In this document: piece after piece, positions 46,461 to 61,066 of the stretch | How positions within the stretch are numbered: the first letter of the stretch is position 1 | Layout of the letters: each line of letters starts with the position of its first letter | Source: Ziziphus jujuba | Taxonomy: Eukaryota; Streptophyta; Magnoliopsida; Rosales; Rhamnaceae | Assembly: GCF_031755915.1 (NCBI RefSeq) | Contig: NC_083382.1 | Coordinates: 33,502,501-33,566,500, forward strand | DNA: 64,000 bases | Direction: 5' to 3' | Notes under the pieces: model-generated | What the model was told of the DNA's origin: nothing | Database searches by the model: none | What the model saw: only the letters and a program-made list of their open reading frames with translations | Made by a program: the position numbers and the translations under genes

Positions 46461-47056
46461 CTCTCTTTTTCTCTCTTCTCTCTGTTCTCAATGACAAAAC
46501 AGACCAACCATAAACACTGTCCAACTGTAGAAAACAGATTAATTTTAAAACAAAAGTTTGAAGGTTAGGGAGTGATTTTCTTTTGGTAATAAAAGTTTAA
46601 GCAGTGTCACTCATGCGAAGCGGTAGGTGGCACATGTGACTAGAAGATGAGCGAACCACGTGGTAGCCTGGTGGGTGCACCTCGTTTTCTATTAATTAAT
46701 GGTAAAATTACATTAACGTTAGCACCACTCTTTTTGTGTTGTGGTGAAACAGTCATTATCTGTACACATATTTTTAGAAATTACAGAAGAATTTTGCCTT
46801 TTTATTGCCATATCACCTTTTTTTTTTTTTTCACCTATAAATTGTCTCATATTTACGTTAGTATAATTAATTAAACTATTATTGACATTTACACATCTCA
46901 ATCTAAATGTATACTTAGGTCACATGTTAAAATGAAATATAATAGGACTATTTATATAATTTCTGAAAATAAAAAATATTTTTCCAAAATTGGTCAAATA
47001 AAAGGGTGTTTGTTGGTATTATTTATCTCTCTTTTTCAATCAAGGGAATGGATATA

Positions 47057-47090
<34 letters not shown>

Positions 47091-47659
47091 TTTGGGTTCA
47101 TGCGAATGGAATTATTGGACACGAATGTCAATAAAATACAAGGACAACGAAGTTGTTATATAATACTATTTTCTTAGAAGAACGAAAATATTTTATTATT
47201 ACGATGTGCCCAATGTGACAGGGTTGTTATTCTGTCTAGCGAATGACGTTAGCTTACATTGCCCCAAAAATTTCGATGTCAAGGCTCTGTTCTTCTCCCA
47301 TGGCTACTGAATTTTCACTTGAAGATCCAAAAAGAAAAATAATATGAAACTTCACCAGAAAAATAAATAAAAATGCATAAATGCAGATAGAGTGAAGCAA
47401 TTGAGAAAATTTTCAACTGCTTTTCGTTTTTCTTAATTTATTTTCAATCGGTGCCTTGCATCAATAATTTTTTGTTGCATGTGGACAGAAAGCAGATTTC
47501 TATGCAGGTGTCAAGGTTTTTGGTAAGGTTTATCACCTTTCAATTTTCATATAGTGTTATTTTGGTTTAAATTTATTACAAAACTGTTAAAAGAGAAACA
47601 CAATCTATATACAAAGATCAAAATGGCTATATATATATATATACATATATATATCAGAT
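46461..47659. other. Spacer between AAE17 and COP10
   Basis: It holds the AAE17 leader and promoter (on -) and the COP10 3' region. It contains a TA run followed by a T tract (47052-47093) and a TA run (47632-47653). No further gene is seen. Confidence 0.5.
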
Positions 47660-49681
<2,022 letters not shown>

Positions 49682-49819
49682 CACCAACCACTGCCCACCA
49701 CCACTGCAACCGCCCTACCCACCGCACCGTTTTGTAGATATATGGCTGTCGCGAGGAAAGTAGAGAGAGACACTTGATGCGACGTCGTATAAGGAAGAAG
49801 GCCTTCGACCGACCCAACG

Positions 49820-49838
49820 AAAAAAAAAGAACAAAAAA
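49820..49838 (-). terminator. Probable Pol III terminator of tRNA-iMet
   Basis: On - two T runs (6 and 9 T) follow the tRNA 3' end after about 25-45 bases, suitable for RNA polymerase III termination. Confidence 0.55.
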
Positions 49839-49863
49839 TCTAGTGGAAGGGAAGCTGTCCATC

Positions 49864-49935
49864 TATCAGAGCCAGGTTTCGATCCTGGGACCTGTGGGTT
49901 ATGGGCCCACCACGCTTCCGCTGCGCCACTCTGAT
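49864..49935 (-). tRNA. tRNA-iMet: Initiator tRNA-Met (CAT)
   Basis: This 72-nt cloverleaf reads on -: acceptor stem ATCAGAG paired with CTCTGAT, D arm with GGCGCAGCGGAAGC, anticodon arm GGGCCCATAACCC with CAT at + 49901-49903, variable loop AGGTC, and T arm CCAGGATCGAAACCTGG with GATCGAAA rather than TTCGA, which marks initiator tRNAs. No intron. The 3' end complements the primer-binding sites of the copia, gypsy and TRIM elements in this window. It lies 183 bases upstream of the COP10 ATG on the same strand. Confidence 0.97.
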
Positions 49936-50490
49936 TTGTGAGCTTGAGAGTTCAAAATTTTATTTATCTTAATTTAGTCTTTTGTTCCCCCACGTCAATC
50001 TTCAAGCATAGTTCTTTAGTATTAGAACAGGAAAGTAAAAATATTATTTCATCATTTAAAAAAGAAAAAAATCACAATTTCCATCTAGTTTTCTACCATA
50101 TATCCAACATAATAACATTTTGCTACATATATATATATATATATTTTGCAATGCAATATTTTGATCCTTGAATAGATGAACTGGAAAGTTGTAAAATCAA
50201 CGAAATGGGACATCTCCGCATAATCAAACTTGTTAAAGTCTACAGGGAAGAATAACCACGTTTATAAGCTCAATTGCCTTGCCATTCATATCATGAGGAA
50301 CAGAATCAAGTTCCAGTTGTTGTTTGTCTAATACAATACAAATTCAAGCTCTAGCTGCCACTTAAAGTAAATGCCTCCATTTAAACTTCACAATGTACCA
50401 AATAATAGAGGTGGAGAACAAAAGATAGGTTAGGAACTCAAAAAAATCCTTCTACTGCACAACATGTATCGCACACAGCAGCATGGGCCC
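49936..50490. other. Spacer between GH17 gene and tRNA-iMet
   Basis: 3' region of the glucanase gene (on -) and upstream sequence of the tRNA. A (TA)n run lies at about 50127-50144. No further gene seen. Confidence 0.5.
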
Positions 50491-53400
50491 TCAACTGAAC
50501 ATCAAAGCTAGAATTGTTGCCGGTATTACAAACTGAAGTCTCGAAACTTGAAGGCTTGTACTCCATGCTCCGGGACTCTCAGGTGTAAGTGCGGAGCGAG
50601 GTGAAAGTTCACTTGTGCTCGAATTAGAACTGTTCCATAACATTAATTGCATGTTTAGATCAGACAGTACTTTAATAAATACTTCTTTTTTCTACTAGTC
50701 AAGAATATATCAGATAATCAGGTTTAGATCCTCACCTCCCTGCAAATCTACAAGTTCCATGACCTGCAATGCCCCCACGTATAAATCAGAGATGATCGAA
50801 GAAAAGAGCATGGTTAATCATTTTTCTTTCTAACATGAACAATTATGAGGATGCCACTACAAATAAAAAAACTCTAACCATAGCAAAGCCCAAACTTCTC
50901 TATCCCTTTCAGGATTGAAACGTGGAAGCAAGAATCATTGTTATGAGTAAACGCAATTCCTAGATGAGGTGAATCTATACTTCCACTGCTGCATAACCGT
51001 TTAAAATATCTCAAATTCCTAGTCAAACTTTTGGTTTCCTTGCTCCAAATAGATTTTTAGTGCAGTAGTACCAATATCAATATTCATTGTCCAGTAAGAA
51101 ATTGAAAATTTTAATTCTGTTCTGCATATGATATTAGATTTTACTTCCTTTACGATCAAGGTTCAGTCCAGAAACAATGAGGCAGCATTACTGAGGACAA
51201 GTTTGCTTGAATATGAATGTCCTTGTTTGCCGATGGAAAAGTCAGTTCAAAAGTTGAAATGTTTTAATCATAAATGCACCAGCTAAGTACAATTTGCATC
51301 CCACAAGGTGCTTCTAAAGTCCAAAAAGCATCATAAATAATAGTCAAGAGTCGCCATTTGGTTCTCATTAACAGATAAAGGCTCTACTTCATTCCTCAAG
51401 ACACATTCCTCAAGACAACCATTTCATAATGCTTTATGCTATGTGGATAATTGCCAAGCCCTTACCTGTCCCCCTTCTATTTTCCCTACCAAAGAGAAAA
51501 GAACACTTTCCAGAAGGAAAAGCATATATTTTTATTTTCCACAGAAAAGCCACCAAAAAGTCTACACTCTACAGTTGAACAAGGTTCTACAGAATACAAA
51601 GTCATTAAAATTGTCATCATGGAGCCATGTAGAATCAACATTTTGGAAACAAAAATCAGGGATGCAATACTATTGTAATTACATAGCATATTAACATTTA
51701 AAAACACACCCACATCTAAGAAGTTCGAAGCAATTTTCAGAAATAGTTATGAATTTCAGGCATGCCATACATTAATCAGAGTTCAATTTTAAAGAGGTAT
51801 GTGTCTTTTTTACTTTTAGAAACCTATCAAACTTTTACTCTTTTTAAATGGGAAATGTTGAAAAAACATGATTTTTTTTTTTTCTTTATTTCATTGTTGA
51901 CTATGAAACTAGCCGGTAAGTTCTCAAATGATTAATTATCATAAATGCAAGAGAATAGTATGCTCCATTTAAGTATTTAACACGAAAACTTGATTCGGAA
52001 TAACAACAAAAATAATGCATCAGGATTTGACATGAAAACTTGATTCAGAATGACAACAAAAATATTGTATCCTAAAATAAAAAATATAGTCAAAGGAATA
52101 GGGCAACTTACTGCTTACCAAAAAACAAAGAAGAGAAAGATCGACAAAAACTTACTGGGATCAGCAGCAGTTGTCATTGCTGTGCCATCAAAGTCACATG
52201 TTCCACCAACACTCTGCATTTTCTGATAATAATCATTGTATGCATATGAAGCATGACTCACAAGATTATTAGGAAGATAACATGGTTGCCCCTGCTGAAT
52301 GGCTGCGCAGTTAGCTTGACCTTGCCCACAAGCCCAGTTTAAGCCATCTTGCAACTTATCAGAATCTGCATCAGCTTTTGCCACACAGAAGACAGCAGAA
52401 GTATTTCCAGTAATTTGGCTGGAATTACCCAAACTCAAAGGATAAACAGCAGACCCATTTGTAAAAAGCACACCCCAATTTTTCTCTGACACAGGCCCAG
52501 GCCTCTTGTCTTCATTGAATAACTCATAAATGTAAGTATTAATGGGAAAAGTTGGCTTGCTAGGCGGACCTGAAGCGTTTAGAACTCTCCGGATTAAGTT
52601 ATTGTTGAATGACTTGGCATTTTCTATACTGGCATCAGGTTCATTGGATCCACCAAACCACGGCCAGCCAGTCTCCGTAACAACAATAGGGATACCAGAG
52701 AAACCAAAAGCATCTATAGAGTAATAGTTTGCATCCACCATAGCATCAAACATGCTATTGTAGTGGAAAAGAGTGTTTGGGTCAACAATCTGCTTGACTG
52801 AAGGAAGTGGATGGAAAAGCGCATAATCAATCGGGAAAATGCCATCCCCTTTTGTGTACCCATAATATGGATAGGCATTTAACATGTAAGAGGAATTTGT
52901 GTTTTTTAAGAACTGAAGCAGTTGGTAAATTGTAGAGTTCCATGAAGAATTAAATGTGGAGGTGGAGGGGGGGAAAGGCCTAGGGATAATGTCCATGGAT
53001 TGTGGAGTTGAGACTTTGACCTGAAAGTTTAGGTTTGTCGCAACTAGAGCCTTATGAAGGTTATTCATAGCGGAAACCAATACTGAGGCAGCATGAGGAA
53101 TTGTGGTAAGAACCTCACTCCCAACAGCAACGGCTGTAATATTGGTCGAAGGCATGTAAGCTGCCACATTTTTATTAATCCATGCTGCTGCAGCTGACGG
53201 AGACTCTCCAATTCCTAGAACTTCCTCATTTGTGACACCAACCATTACTTCTATTCTACTGTTTGAAAGGGCTTTCAGTAGCCGAGCATTAGCATCATAA
53301 AGGCGTACATGTGTAATTTGATGGGCTTTAAGAATTGCAACAATATCTATTTCTGATGGAAGGTTGGAAACATCAGTGCCAATGTTTATCCCCACAAATG

Positions 53401-53704
53401 CACCTACAAGTTTGAAAAAAAAGGAAAGAGAATTTCATCATGATGACAATCCTTCTCATTATTAGTAATTGAAATCTTTCACAGGAGATGCCCAAACCCC
53501 ACATAATAGGGAATTCAAAAGCAGATTGCCCAGGTAACCTCCTTTTTTTTTTTCTTTTTTTCTTTTTTGATTTTATTTTACCTGAATCCACTGAAAAGTG
53601 AAAACAGCAGCTATAGAGATAAGAATAACTTTGTTACCTAATGCATTGGCAAATATGCCAAGCAGGAGCAAAAGCACACTTCCCAGCCATCTCTTAAGCA
53701 TCAT
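50491..53704 (-). CDS. GPI-anchored beta-1,3-glucanase (GH17 with X8 domain)
   Basis: Four exons (53704-53638, 53403-52156, 50763-50736, 50629-50491) join to 493 residues. The signal peptide (1 to about 23, KRWLGSVLLLLLGIFANALG) is followed by the GH17 barrel (about 25-345), with the acid/base Glu in AVAVGSEV and the nucleophile Glu in VTETGWPW. Then comes an X8/CBM43 domain (about 360-447) with spaced Cys (VFCVAK, NWACGQG, NCAAI, PCYLP, GTCDF, and TCRFAG from exon 3). The Ser/Pro linker and hydrophobic tail (FVIPATILALMFS) indicate a GPI anchor. It would hydrolyse callose or related 1,3-glucans at the cell surface or plasmodesmata. It resembles Arabidopsis E13L4 (At3g13560). Intron 2 is 1.39 kb. 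A leader intron may exist upstream (possible donor near 54300). Confidence 0.92.
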
Positions 53705-56614
53705 CAGGGCCAATAAAACTTCAGCCTACTCCACTCCCTAACCTTGAATTCTTAAGCACTAAACTGCCAAAAATCAGTGCCGAATACAATAAGAGGTTAT
53801 GAACCAAAAAGTAAGGTGCAACTCATATTAGCGGATAAAGGCCCGACCTTTAAAAATCATATACGATATTTGCCAAATAATTTGTTCATGTAAACCGAAA
53901 ACTTGGGACAAGTTTCAATTAAATTTTAGGAAGCCCGCATTTTCCCAGCATAACTTCAAAACTAATTACGAATTGCATAAATTAAGGCCAACCAACCACT
54001 CTCAATGCATGTAATCCACTAGGACATCTAGAGGAAGAGGAATGAAGAACAAATGCAAGCAACACATCACGAGAAATGCCTCACTGGGAACCCAGATGCC
54101 AAACCCTCTCCCACTCCCTCTCCCATCGCTATCACCCCAAACGCCACAACCAAAGATAAAATCAGTGAGAAAGAACCCAGATTCAGAAACCAAGGAAAGT
54201 TTTTCAAAAAGATTCTTAGTCAAGCAGTAAACCACTAAAATGGCAAAGACCAGAAGCAGGAATCTAAGGAAGAAATAGTTAAAAAAAAAAAAAAAAAGTA
54301 CCTGATCCGACTATTCTAGCATCCAACAAACTTCTAGAGAATCAGAAAATCCCTGCCAAAAAATCAAAAAAAAAAAAAAAAACCAACATAAGCATTACAT
54401 AAACACACTCACGGAATAAAAAAATAAAAAAGAAAAAGAAAAATACTGAACTAGGCAGAGGAAAAAGAAAGAATATAAAAAAGATATAGGGAACCCCACG
54501 AAGTAAAAGCCAGTAGCTAGCTTTGAATGAGGAAGCGAGAACAGGGAGCGGTTAAACACACTTCCAGTTGCAGACCCTTGATTAACCCAGCATTAACAAT
54601 AACAGGTTTAAGAATATAATAATTAATTCTGACAAACTATGACCCACCCCATTTCAATCATAACATTGAAATGTTTAATGAAAGTTACAGTGTTTTAGCT
54701 CAACAAATAAATAATAAAATAATAAAACGGAAAAAAAACACGTACGGGGAAGAAGGTACCAGAGCTTCAATCTTTGTTTTGGTAAATATCAGAGCTTCAC
54801 TCTTAGACTGTCTGAAGCTGAGCTCAGTGACTTACTGAGACTAAGAAAGCAAGTCTCTCTAGCTTTCTTTTCCAATATTTATTTATTTATTTTACAATAT
54901 ATATATATATATTTTTAGGAAAAAAAAAAAAAAACGTAATATAGTGGTGCATAGAATAGAACATCGAAATCATCGCATTCGCTGTGTCCAGAATCTTTTT
55001 GTTATTAATTAATAACTTTAGAAAAAACTGTTGGCTATTTTTTTTTTTTTCAATTTTCTTTCCTTTTTTTTTATTAAAATATTTGGTAATAGCTTTCCCT
55101 CCAAAAGTCATTTTTTTCCAGCTTGAAAGAAAGAATGGTATGGAAAAGTCGTGGGGAATTGGCCGCGTTGACTGGAAGAACCGTTCAAATTTAGTAGAAA
55201 TTAGTAGACAAAACCATTTAATTAATCATTAATTTTAAAATAACTAAATGCCCCTCCAACTCAATCGCATTTATTATAAATATTCATTAAATATTCAAAT
55301 GGATCATGGATCGTGCTTCTTACGGCCTTTTGTTGATTGGGCTCTTTGGGCCCCTTCACACAATTTATACTTTAATAATTGGCTTTTTTTTTTTTTTTCC
55401 TTCAATAAGAAAATAAATAATAGGTACTGACGACTGAGGAAGACTGAGGAGATGATTGAAGTATAACGTATCTTTAATTTAATAAATAAATAATTTTTCA
55501 TACAATTCAATTACAGAAGAAAATAAATATCATTTAAAAAAAATAAAGATGTCTTGCAATATATATATATATATAAATATATTGTTTTTACGAGAATGAA
55601 CAAACATCCAACAAATAATAATAATAAAAAGAAATAAAAAATAAAAAATTCTGCCTTAAACGTGGGATGGGACCCAAAAGACATGAAACCAAAATTAGAG
55701 ATTGTTGTCTCGGAGACCGACCTCTGAAGGATGTCGAGAGAATTGAAGCAAATGGGAAGAGAGAATATTAAGTGAGAAAACAACGCGCTCTCTTCTGCTT
55801 CTGCTGCTTAGTTGTAAAGCAAACCTGTACTAAAATTGAATGGACAGATATACCATTTTGTCATTTGTCAAAAAGGTTTTTCCTCCTTTTTTTTGGGTTT
55901 TGGATCCACTTGCACTTTCTTTGTGCCTTTTCTTTTCACCAGCTGCCAGCCGGCAACCTTGCCCAATTTCTCTCCTCCACCGCTAGCTAGCTATCTTGTA
56001 TTCTTTCATTTTGATTCCACTTTCTTTTTTTTTCTTTTTCTTTTTTTTGTCCTTTTGTTTTATGCCCCAATTTATTAGCCGTTCTTCTTTTCTTTTGCTA
56101 TTAAAAAAAAAAACTTTTTGCTACTTTTACAGACCTACATTTATAATTCTTACTTTACATATCATGTTCGTTATTACATTAGACCACTTATCTCTTCAAA
56201 CAAAAATTGTGTGCAGTTCTAGAATAATAAAACCATAATTCAACGGTTGTAACAGCAGTCTCGAAAGAACAGAGAGATTCATCAGCTGCAAAGAAAAAGA
56301 TATTTTGTAAAAGAGTATATATTAAAGACCCCCCCCCCCAAAAAAAAAAAAAAAAAAAAAAAAAAGGCAAGCTCTCCTACTATAGCCCACTCTAAAGGAG
56401 ATTCAATCCAAGAGTTTATCACACCATACATAACAGAAAAAGCTTTCTACCAAAAAGTACAATCTGAATAACATAAATACCAACAGTAATTAATCCAAAA
56501 CCTTCGACACCGTTAATCATCCAACAGTAATTACCAACTTCAAACTGTTTGCAAATTCCAAGCGAAATTAAAATGATCACAAGTTACTGCTCACAAACAA
56601 ATCCCACAAACACC
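53705..56614. other. Upstream region of the GH17 gene and spacer to SCL30A
   Basis: The stretch to about 54870 probably holds the leader and promoter of the glucanase gene on -, with A-rich tracts (54281-54297, 54365-54382). Beyond it are (TA)n runs (54897-54914, 55559-55575), T tracts and a C run followed by a long A tract (56331-56365). Open frames here are T-tract artefacts. No further gene is recognised. Confidence 0.55.
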
Positions 56615-58973
56615 TCATGCACTAGGAGACCTATCCCCATTTGATTCCCTTGGATAGGGATTTGGACTTTGGCTTCGGCTTCTTCTTGGGCTCTGGCTTC
56701 GGCTCCGACTCGGGCTAGGACCCCTAGCTGGGCTCTGACTGCGGCTCCTTGACCCATTATAGGGTGGCGATCGAGAGTATGACCTCTCTCGACTGTACCT
56801 TCTGTCCGCGGGTGACAAAGACCTGTCCCAAATAGAACAACCATGTCCACACTTGAAAAACAAACCATAACATATAACCAAAAGGCATCCTCCCTTCAAA
56901 AGGGGAAGCAAAGGCAAAATGCGAGATAAATAATTAACAAACACCATACTTAAGTGGAAAAGCGACTTCACGTATCAATGAGAAATTACCTGGAGTAGTC
57001 CCTTCGCTTAGGAGGAGGTGAATAATAATCTCGGCTGCGGGACCCAGATCTCGCATGATGTGGAGGTGGGGATCTAGAATATCGAGGAGATCGAGAATAG
57101 CGAGGGGGAGAACGTCTTCGATCACGATAACGACTGCGGCTGCAAAAGTAGAATACAACTTAGAAAATCAACATCAGAAAAGCTAAACTTGTCTAAACTA
57201 AATTTATTCTTTGATTCCCCAAGTAAGCTTGAACGGTTTTACGGATTATAAAAACACCTTACTTAACAAGCAAAACCTTAAAAACAAAAAAAACAAAAAA
57301 AAACAAAAAGGGTAAAAGTTCAACCTTCCACGCTCCCTTGCCCTCATATCAGATGGCTTCTTCCTGTTCTCCTCTGCGAACACAACAGTTACTTCCCGAC
57401 CAAGTAGAATCTTGCCATCCATGTGATATTTAGCCTCAGCAGCATCAGCAGGATCTACATATTGGACAAAACCAAAACCACGAGGTTCCCTAAAAAAACA
57501 GAAGGAAAAACAAAAGTCCACTGTCAGAACAAACGCTAAATTGAAAGGTAACACCTTTGACATCCTTTGCACACTATAACCTTTACTAGAAAATTTGCCG
57601 AAATATTCCCCAATAATATGGACGGTCATGATAAAAAAGCAAGCACTTGGCTGCTGACCTTGGAAGTGTCAGTTTTAAGATGACTTGAAATTCTTCAAGA
57701 CTTGGAACATCTTCACATTGTATTCAAACTCAACTTCCTTCAAATCTTCACTACCATTAACATCATCTTCAAAAGAACTCTAACTACTTGATTGGTGTCT
57801 TCAAAACTCTAAATTCACTGTTAAACCTCAACAACTTCAACAAATGCACCCAGCTATTGTAGATCATAAAGAAAAAGCCCCATTATTAGAATAGAATTTT
57901 ATAGGAAGGAGCATAACAGAGCCTGCTTGGTCAAAGATAAAATTTTAAAATATTGTCTCGAGCTCTCATATAAATTACAATCACTAAAATTGAGAATCTC
58001 AAACATCAATGTCACCAATAGCTACCCTTTCACTTTGAGGTATAACATTTGGAAATGAGACCATGCAAGCAGCATTTATTCAATTTCATTAAAAAGAGCT
58101 TTAATTCAAATTAACTTTAGTCATAGTTATAATCCATCTTCTAAAACACCGGAAAAAAATAATGATGTAGATGTCAATTCCATTTTAAAAAGAAAACAAA
58201 ATAAATAACTTCACCTCATCACAACACATCAACTTCTATTGAGTAAGATATGCTCACCCAGAATAGTAATCTTTTGGCAAATAAATGTCCTTAAGAGGAC
58301 CAAACTGTCCAAATGGTCTGCGGAGATCATCTGGCCTGCATAGTAGACCATTAAAATAATAATGAATAAAATGAGAAAGAAGAAAAAAATCTACTTCTCA
58401 ACATTCGTAAAACAACTAAAAGCATAATCAATAATAACATATCAACAAGAGCAAACTTGGGCATCTTCCACAAACTATTTAGTCACCTTCAGTTGACACT
58501 AAAATATAACCATAACCAATTTACATGGAACATGACCAGGTATCAGCATGAAAAACCATAGGAAATGTGTGTAAAATATTCACGGGCTGACATTCAACTG
58601 CCAGAGAATATTATATATGCTTCCCAAACTGGTAATCTCAGCTTATGCATGTTACCAACAATTTTCATTGAAAGAATAACAAGCCCATAATTCATGGTAC
58701 ATGCAACCCTGTCGTAGACATTACATGCAACCCTCTTGTAGACATTCATTGCTCTTTACTTGACGAAAAACAAAATTCATAACTGAAGTCATTTTGCCTG
58801 AAGCTTCTAAAACGGTTAAGAAGTACAAACCTACAATCATGGCGAAGATTTCGAACCAGAAGGCTGGTAGGCAGATCTCTACCACGGCCACCATAGCGGC
58901 CCCTAGGGCTAGGACTTCGTCCTCTTCTGCCATAGCCCCTTGGTGGTGACGGACTGTAACTCCTTCCCCTCAT
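56615..58973 (-). CDS. SCL30A: SR splicing factor, SCL30A/SCL33 type
   Basis: Five coding exons (58973-58831, 58335-58258, 57489-57325, 57139-56990, 56822-56615) join to 247 residues. The start MRGRSYSPSPPRGYGRRGRS is the charged N-terminal extension of the plant SCL group. The RNA recognition motif (about 37-115) has RNP2 LLVRNL and RNP1 RGFGFVQY. The C-terminal half is rich in Arg-Ser and Ser-Pro pairs for kinase control. The protein acts in the nucleus in splice-site choice. A 5' leader exon (about 59880-59782) ends at a GT next to (TC)n and (TA)n runs, giving a leader intron of about 0.8 kb. The 768-base intron after exon 2 interrupts the RRM, a place where SR genes often carry poison exons. 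SCL33 is the alternative. Confidence 0.92.
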
Positions 58974-59734
58974 TTACAGATGCTTTAGGCTTTCTGTCGA
59001 ATTTGAACAAACTGATAAGAAAACTGAAACAGCAAAATAGACCAACAGACAGAACAAGGAATAGGGACAGTACTACCAACACCACCGCTATGTAAAATTC
59101 ACATGCACAATCTCAAACCACTAGTAGTTCATCCAAAAACATGAACAAGAAACTAGCACAAATAGCGTACATACCAAGACTACATACAGTAGTTATTTGA
59201 TACTTCTAGCATAGATCTTATATAAGGTTTCATGATGTTCAGCAGTCCAAATAATACTAAGAAGTCAGCCTTAAATTCAGGATAAAAAGAGTTAACCTTG
59301 GTCCTTATTTCTAGCATTTGGAGAAACAACTACCATCTAAGAACTTAACAAGCTCAACCAATTAGTAATTATAAGTCCTTCCAAAGAAACAAAAAAACTA
59401 CCCCGCATCACATAGTAACCATGAGAGCCCCCCATCTTCAACAAAACTCCCAAATCTGGGGCAGAATATTCCCAAAAATAAACGTAAAAAGAAAGAAGAA
59501 CAAAAAATAAATAAATGAAACAAAATCGATGAAGTTATAAATTCAATTGGGTAAAAAGACGAACTCAGACTCATGGCTACATTAATCGTAAAATTACATG
59601 CATGTAAGTGGAAGAAAAATCAAGAAAGGTGCTCTGCAACTCAACGCGAATCGCAAAAGAAAATCAAAGAAATATGTAACCCTAATCGCATAAATCCTCA
59701 TACCCAAGCGTTGCAAACATACAATAAACACATG

Positions 59735-59752
<18 letters not shown>

Positions 59753-59780
<28 letters not shown>

Positions 59781-59781
59781 C
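59753..59781. repeat. (TA)n(GA)n microsatellite beside a SCL30A splice donor
   Basis: A GA run preceded by TA units (from about 59736) starts right at the donor of the 5' leader intron. Read on -, the intron begins GTCTCTCT, so repeat length change would alter the intron start but not the exon. Confidence 0.75.
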
Positions 59782-59950
59782 CTGAAGCAAGGAAGGTAGG
59801 AATAATTAGGAGGCTGTGGAGATGGGGTTTAGAAGTCGACGGCGGAGAAGCGCGGTTGGGTGCGAGCAAGTCTCAGAGTATTCTACTCTCTTTTATGACA
59901 TATGAATCATATATCGATTATATATCCTCCTCATTATTTCCTTATATTTC

Positions 59951-59982
59951 TTTTATAGTATATAAATAGAGGGCTAGGGTTT
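59951..59982 (-). promoter_or_regulatory. SCL30A promoter: TATA box and telo-box
   Basis: On - TATAAAAG begins at 59957, about 75 bases from the presumed start of the leader exon. Just upstream is AAACCCTAG (59982-59974), a telo-box typical of plant genes for RNA processing and translation. Confidence 0.55.
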
Positions 59983-61066
59983 TTTACTTGTATAAAGCAA
60001 AAGCAATCCATTTTTTTTTTCTTTTTTTTTTTCCACTTCACCTGTCCCTCCCACGTTCTGACACGTGGCCAGGGCCTGGGAATTTTCAAATTTATTATTT
60101 CTCTTTATAGAAAGATAATTTACAAAACATATTTGAAATTAATGTGATTTTCTTTTCCCGGACATACCTACTAATTATGACTTACAATATTTTCTTTATT
60201 GTTTTTCTTCTTCACTAAATATTACCAAGTATACATATAAAACATGATAATAATAATATTTTACCAAATGTTTTCAAAAATGATAATAATAATTATATTA
60301 CCAAATATATTGCTTGTACAATTTGGATGTGAAGGTATGATTTTTTACCTTTGCCCCCGTAAATGCCCAATTTCAATTATTATTCATTTTTGTTTTTGGA
60401 ACCCAAATTCGATTAATTCTCTTATTTGTTTTTGTTTTGTCTTCATATCGTAATAATACTAAAAAAGAAAAATGAAGAAAAACCAAAATATCTATGCTTG
60501 TTCATTTGTAAAGCATCAAAAACTTGGTTTAAAACTCAATTACTTTTTTATTTCACCAAAACACAAAAACTCATCTAACTTTTTGAACAACAAAATCGAA
60601 CATATTGTTAGAAGACAGGTATGGAGATTCATTATAGACATGTAAAACAAATTATTCACATCAAAAGTGAACACCTTTTTATATAGTCTGCATGCCTAGT
60701 CCTTTTAAGAAATCTTGAATTGTTAAAAATTGTAATTCCCAATTAATGCATACAAATTAAATATATGATTAGGACTTTTTCTTTTAGATACATGATCAAG
60801 CCCCTGTAAAAATTAAACACTACACATTAAGTTTGGTGCAAGGTTGCTTCTGCTTTAAGAAAAGTTTGTATTTATCTGGGCATCAAAACCCGCCCAAATA
60901 CTACAATTTTCATCACTTTTTTTCTTTGTTTTCTAGAGATGAATCAAACAAAAAAATATGTATACATCGACTTTAAATTAGAAAAGAATGACAAAAAATT
61001 CCTATATGATTCTTTCTATTCACACAAAAAAGAATAAATCAAATCAATTAAGGAATCTGTTAGTTC
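59983..61066. other. Spacer between SCL30A and the IQM gene
   Basis: A+T-rich, holding upstream sequence of SCL30A and the 3' region of the IQM gene. No gene or repeat of note. Confidence 0.5.
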
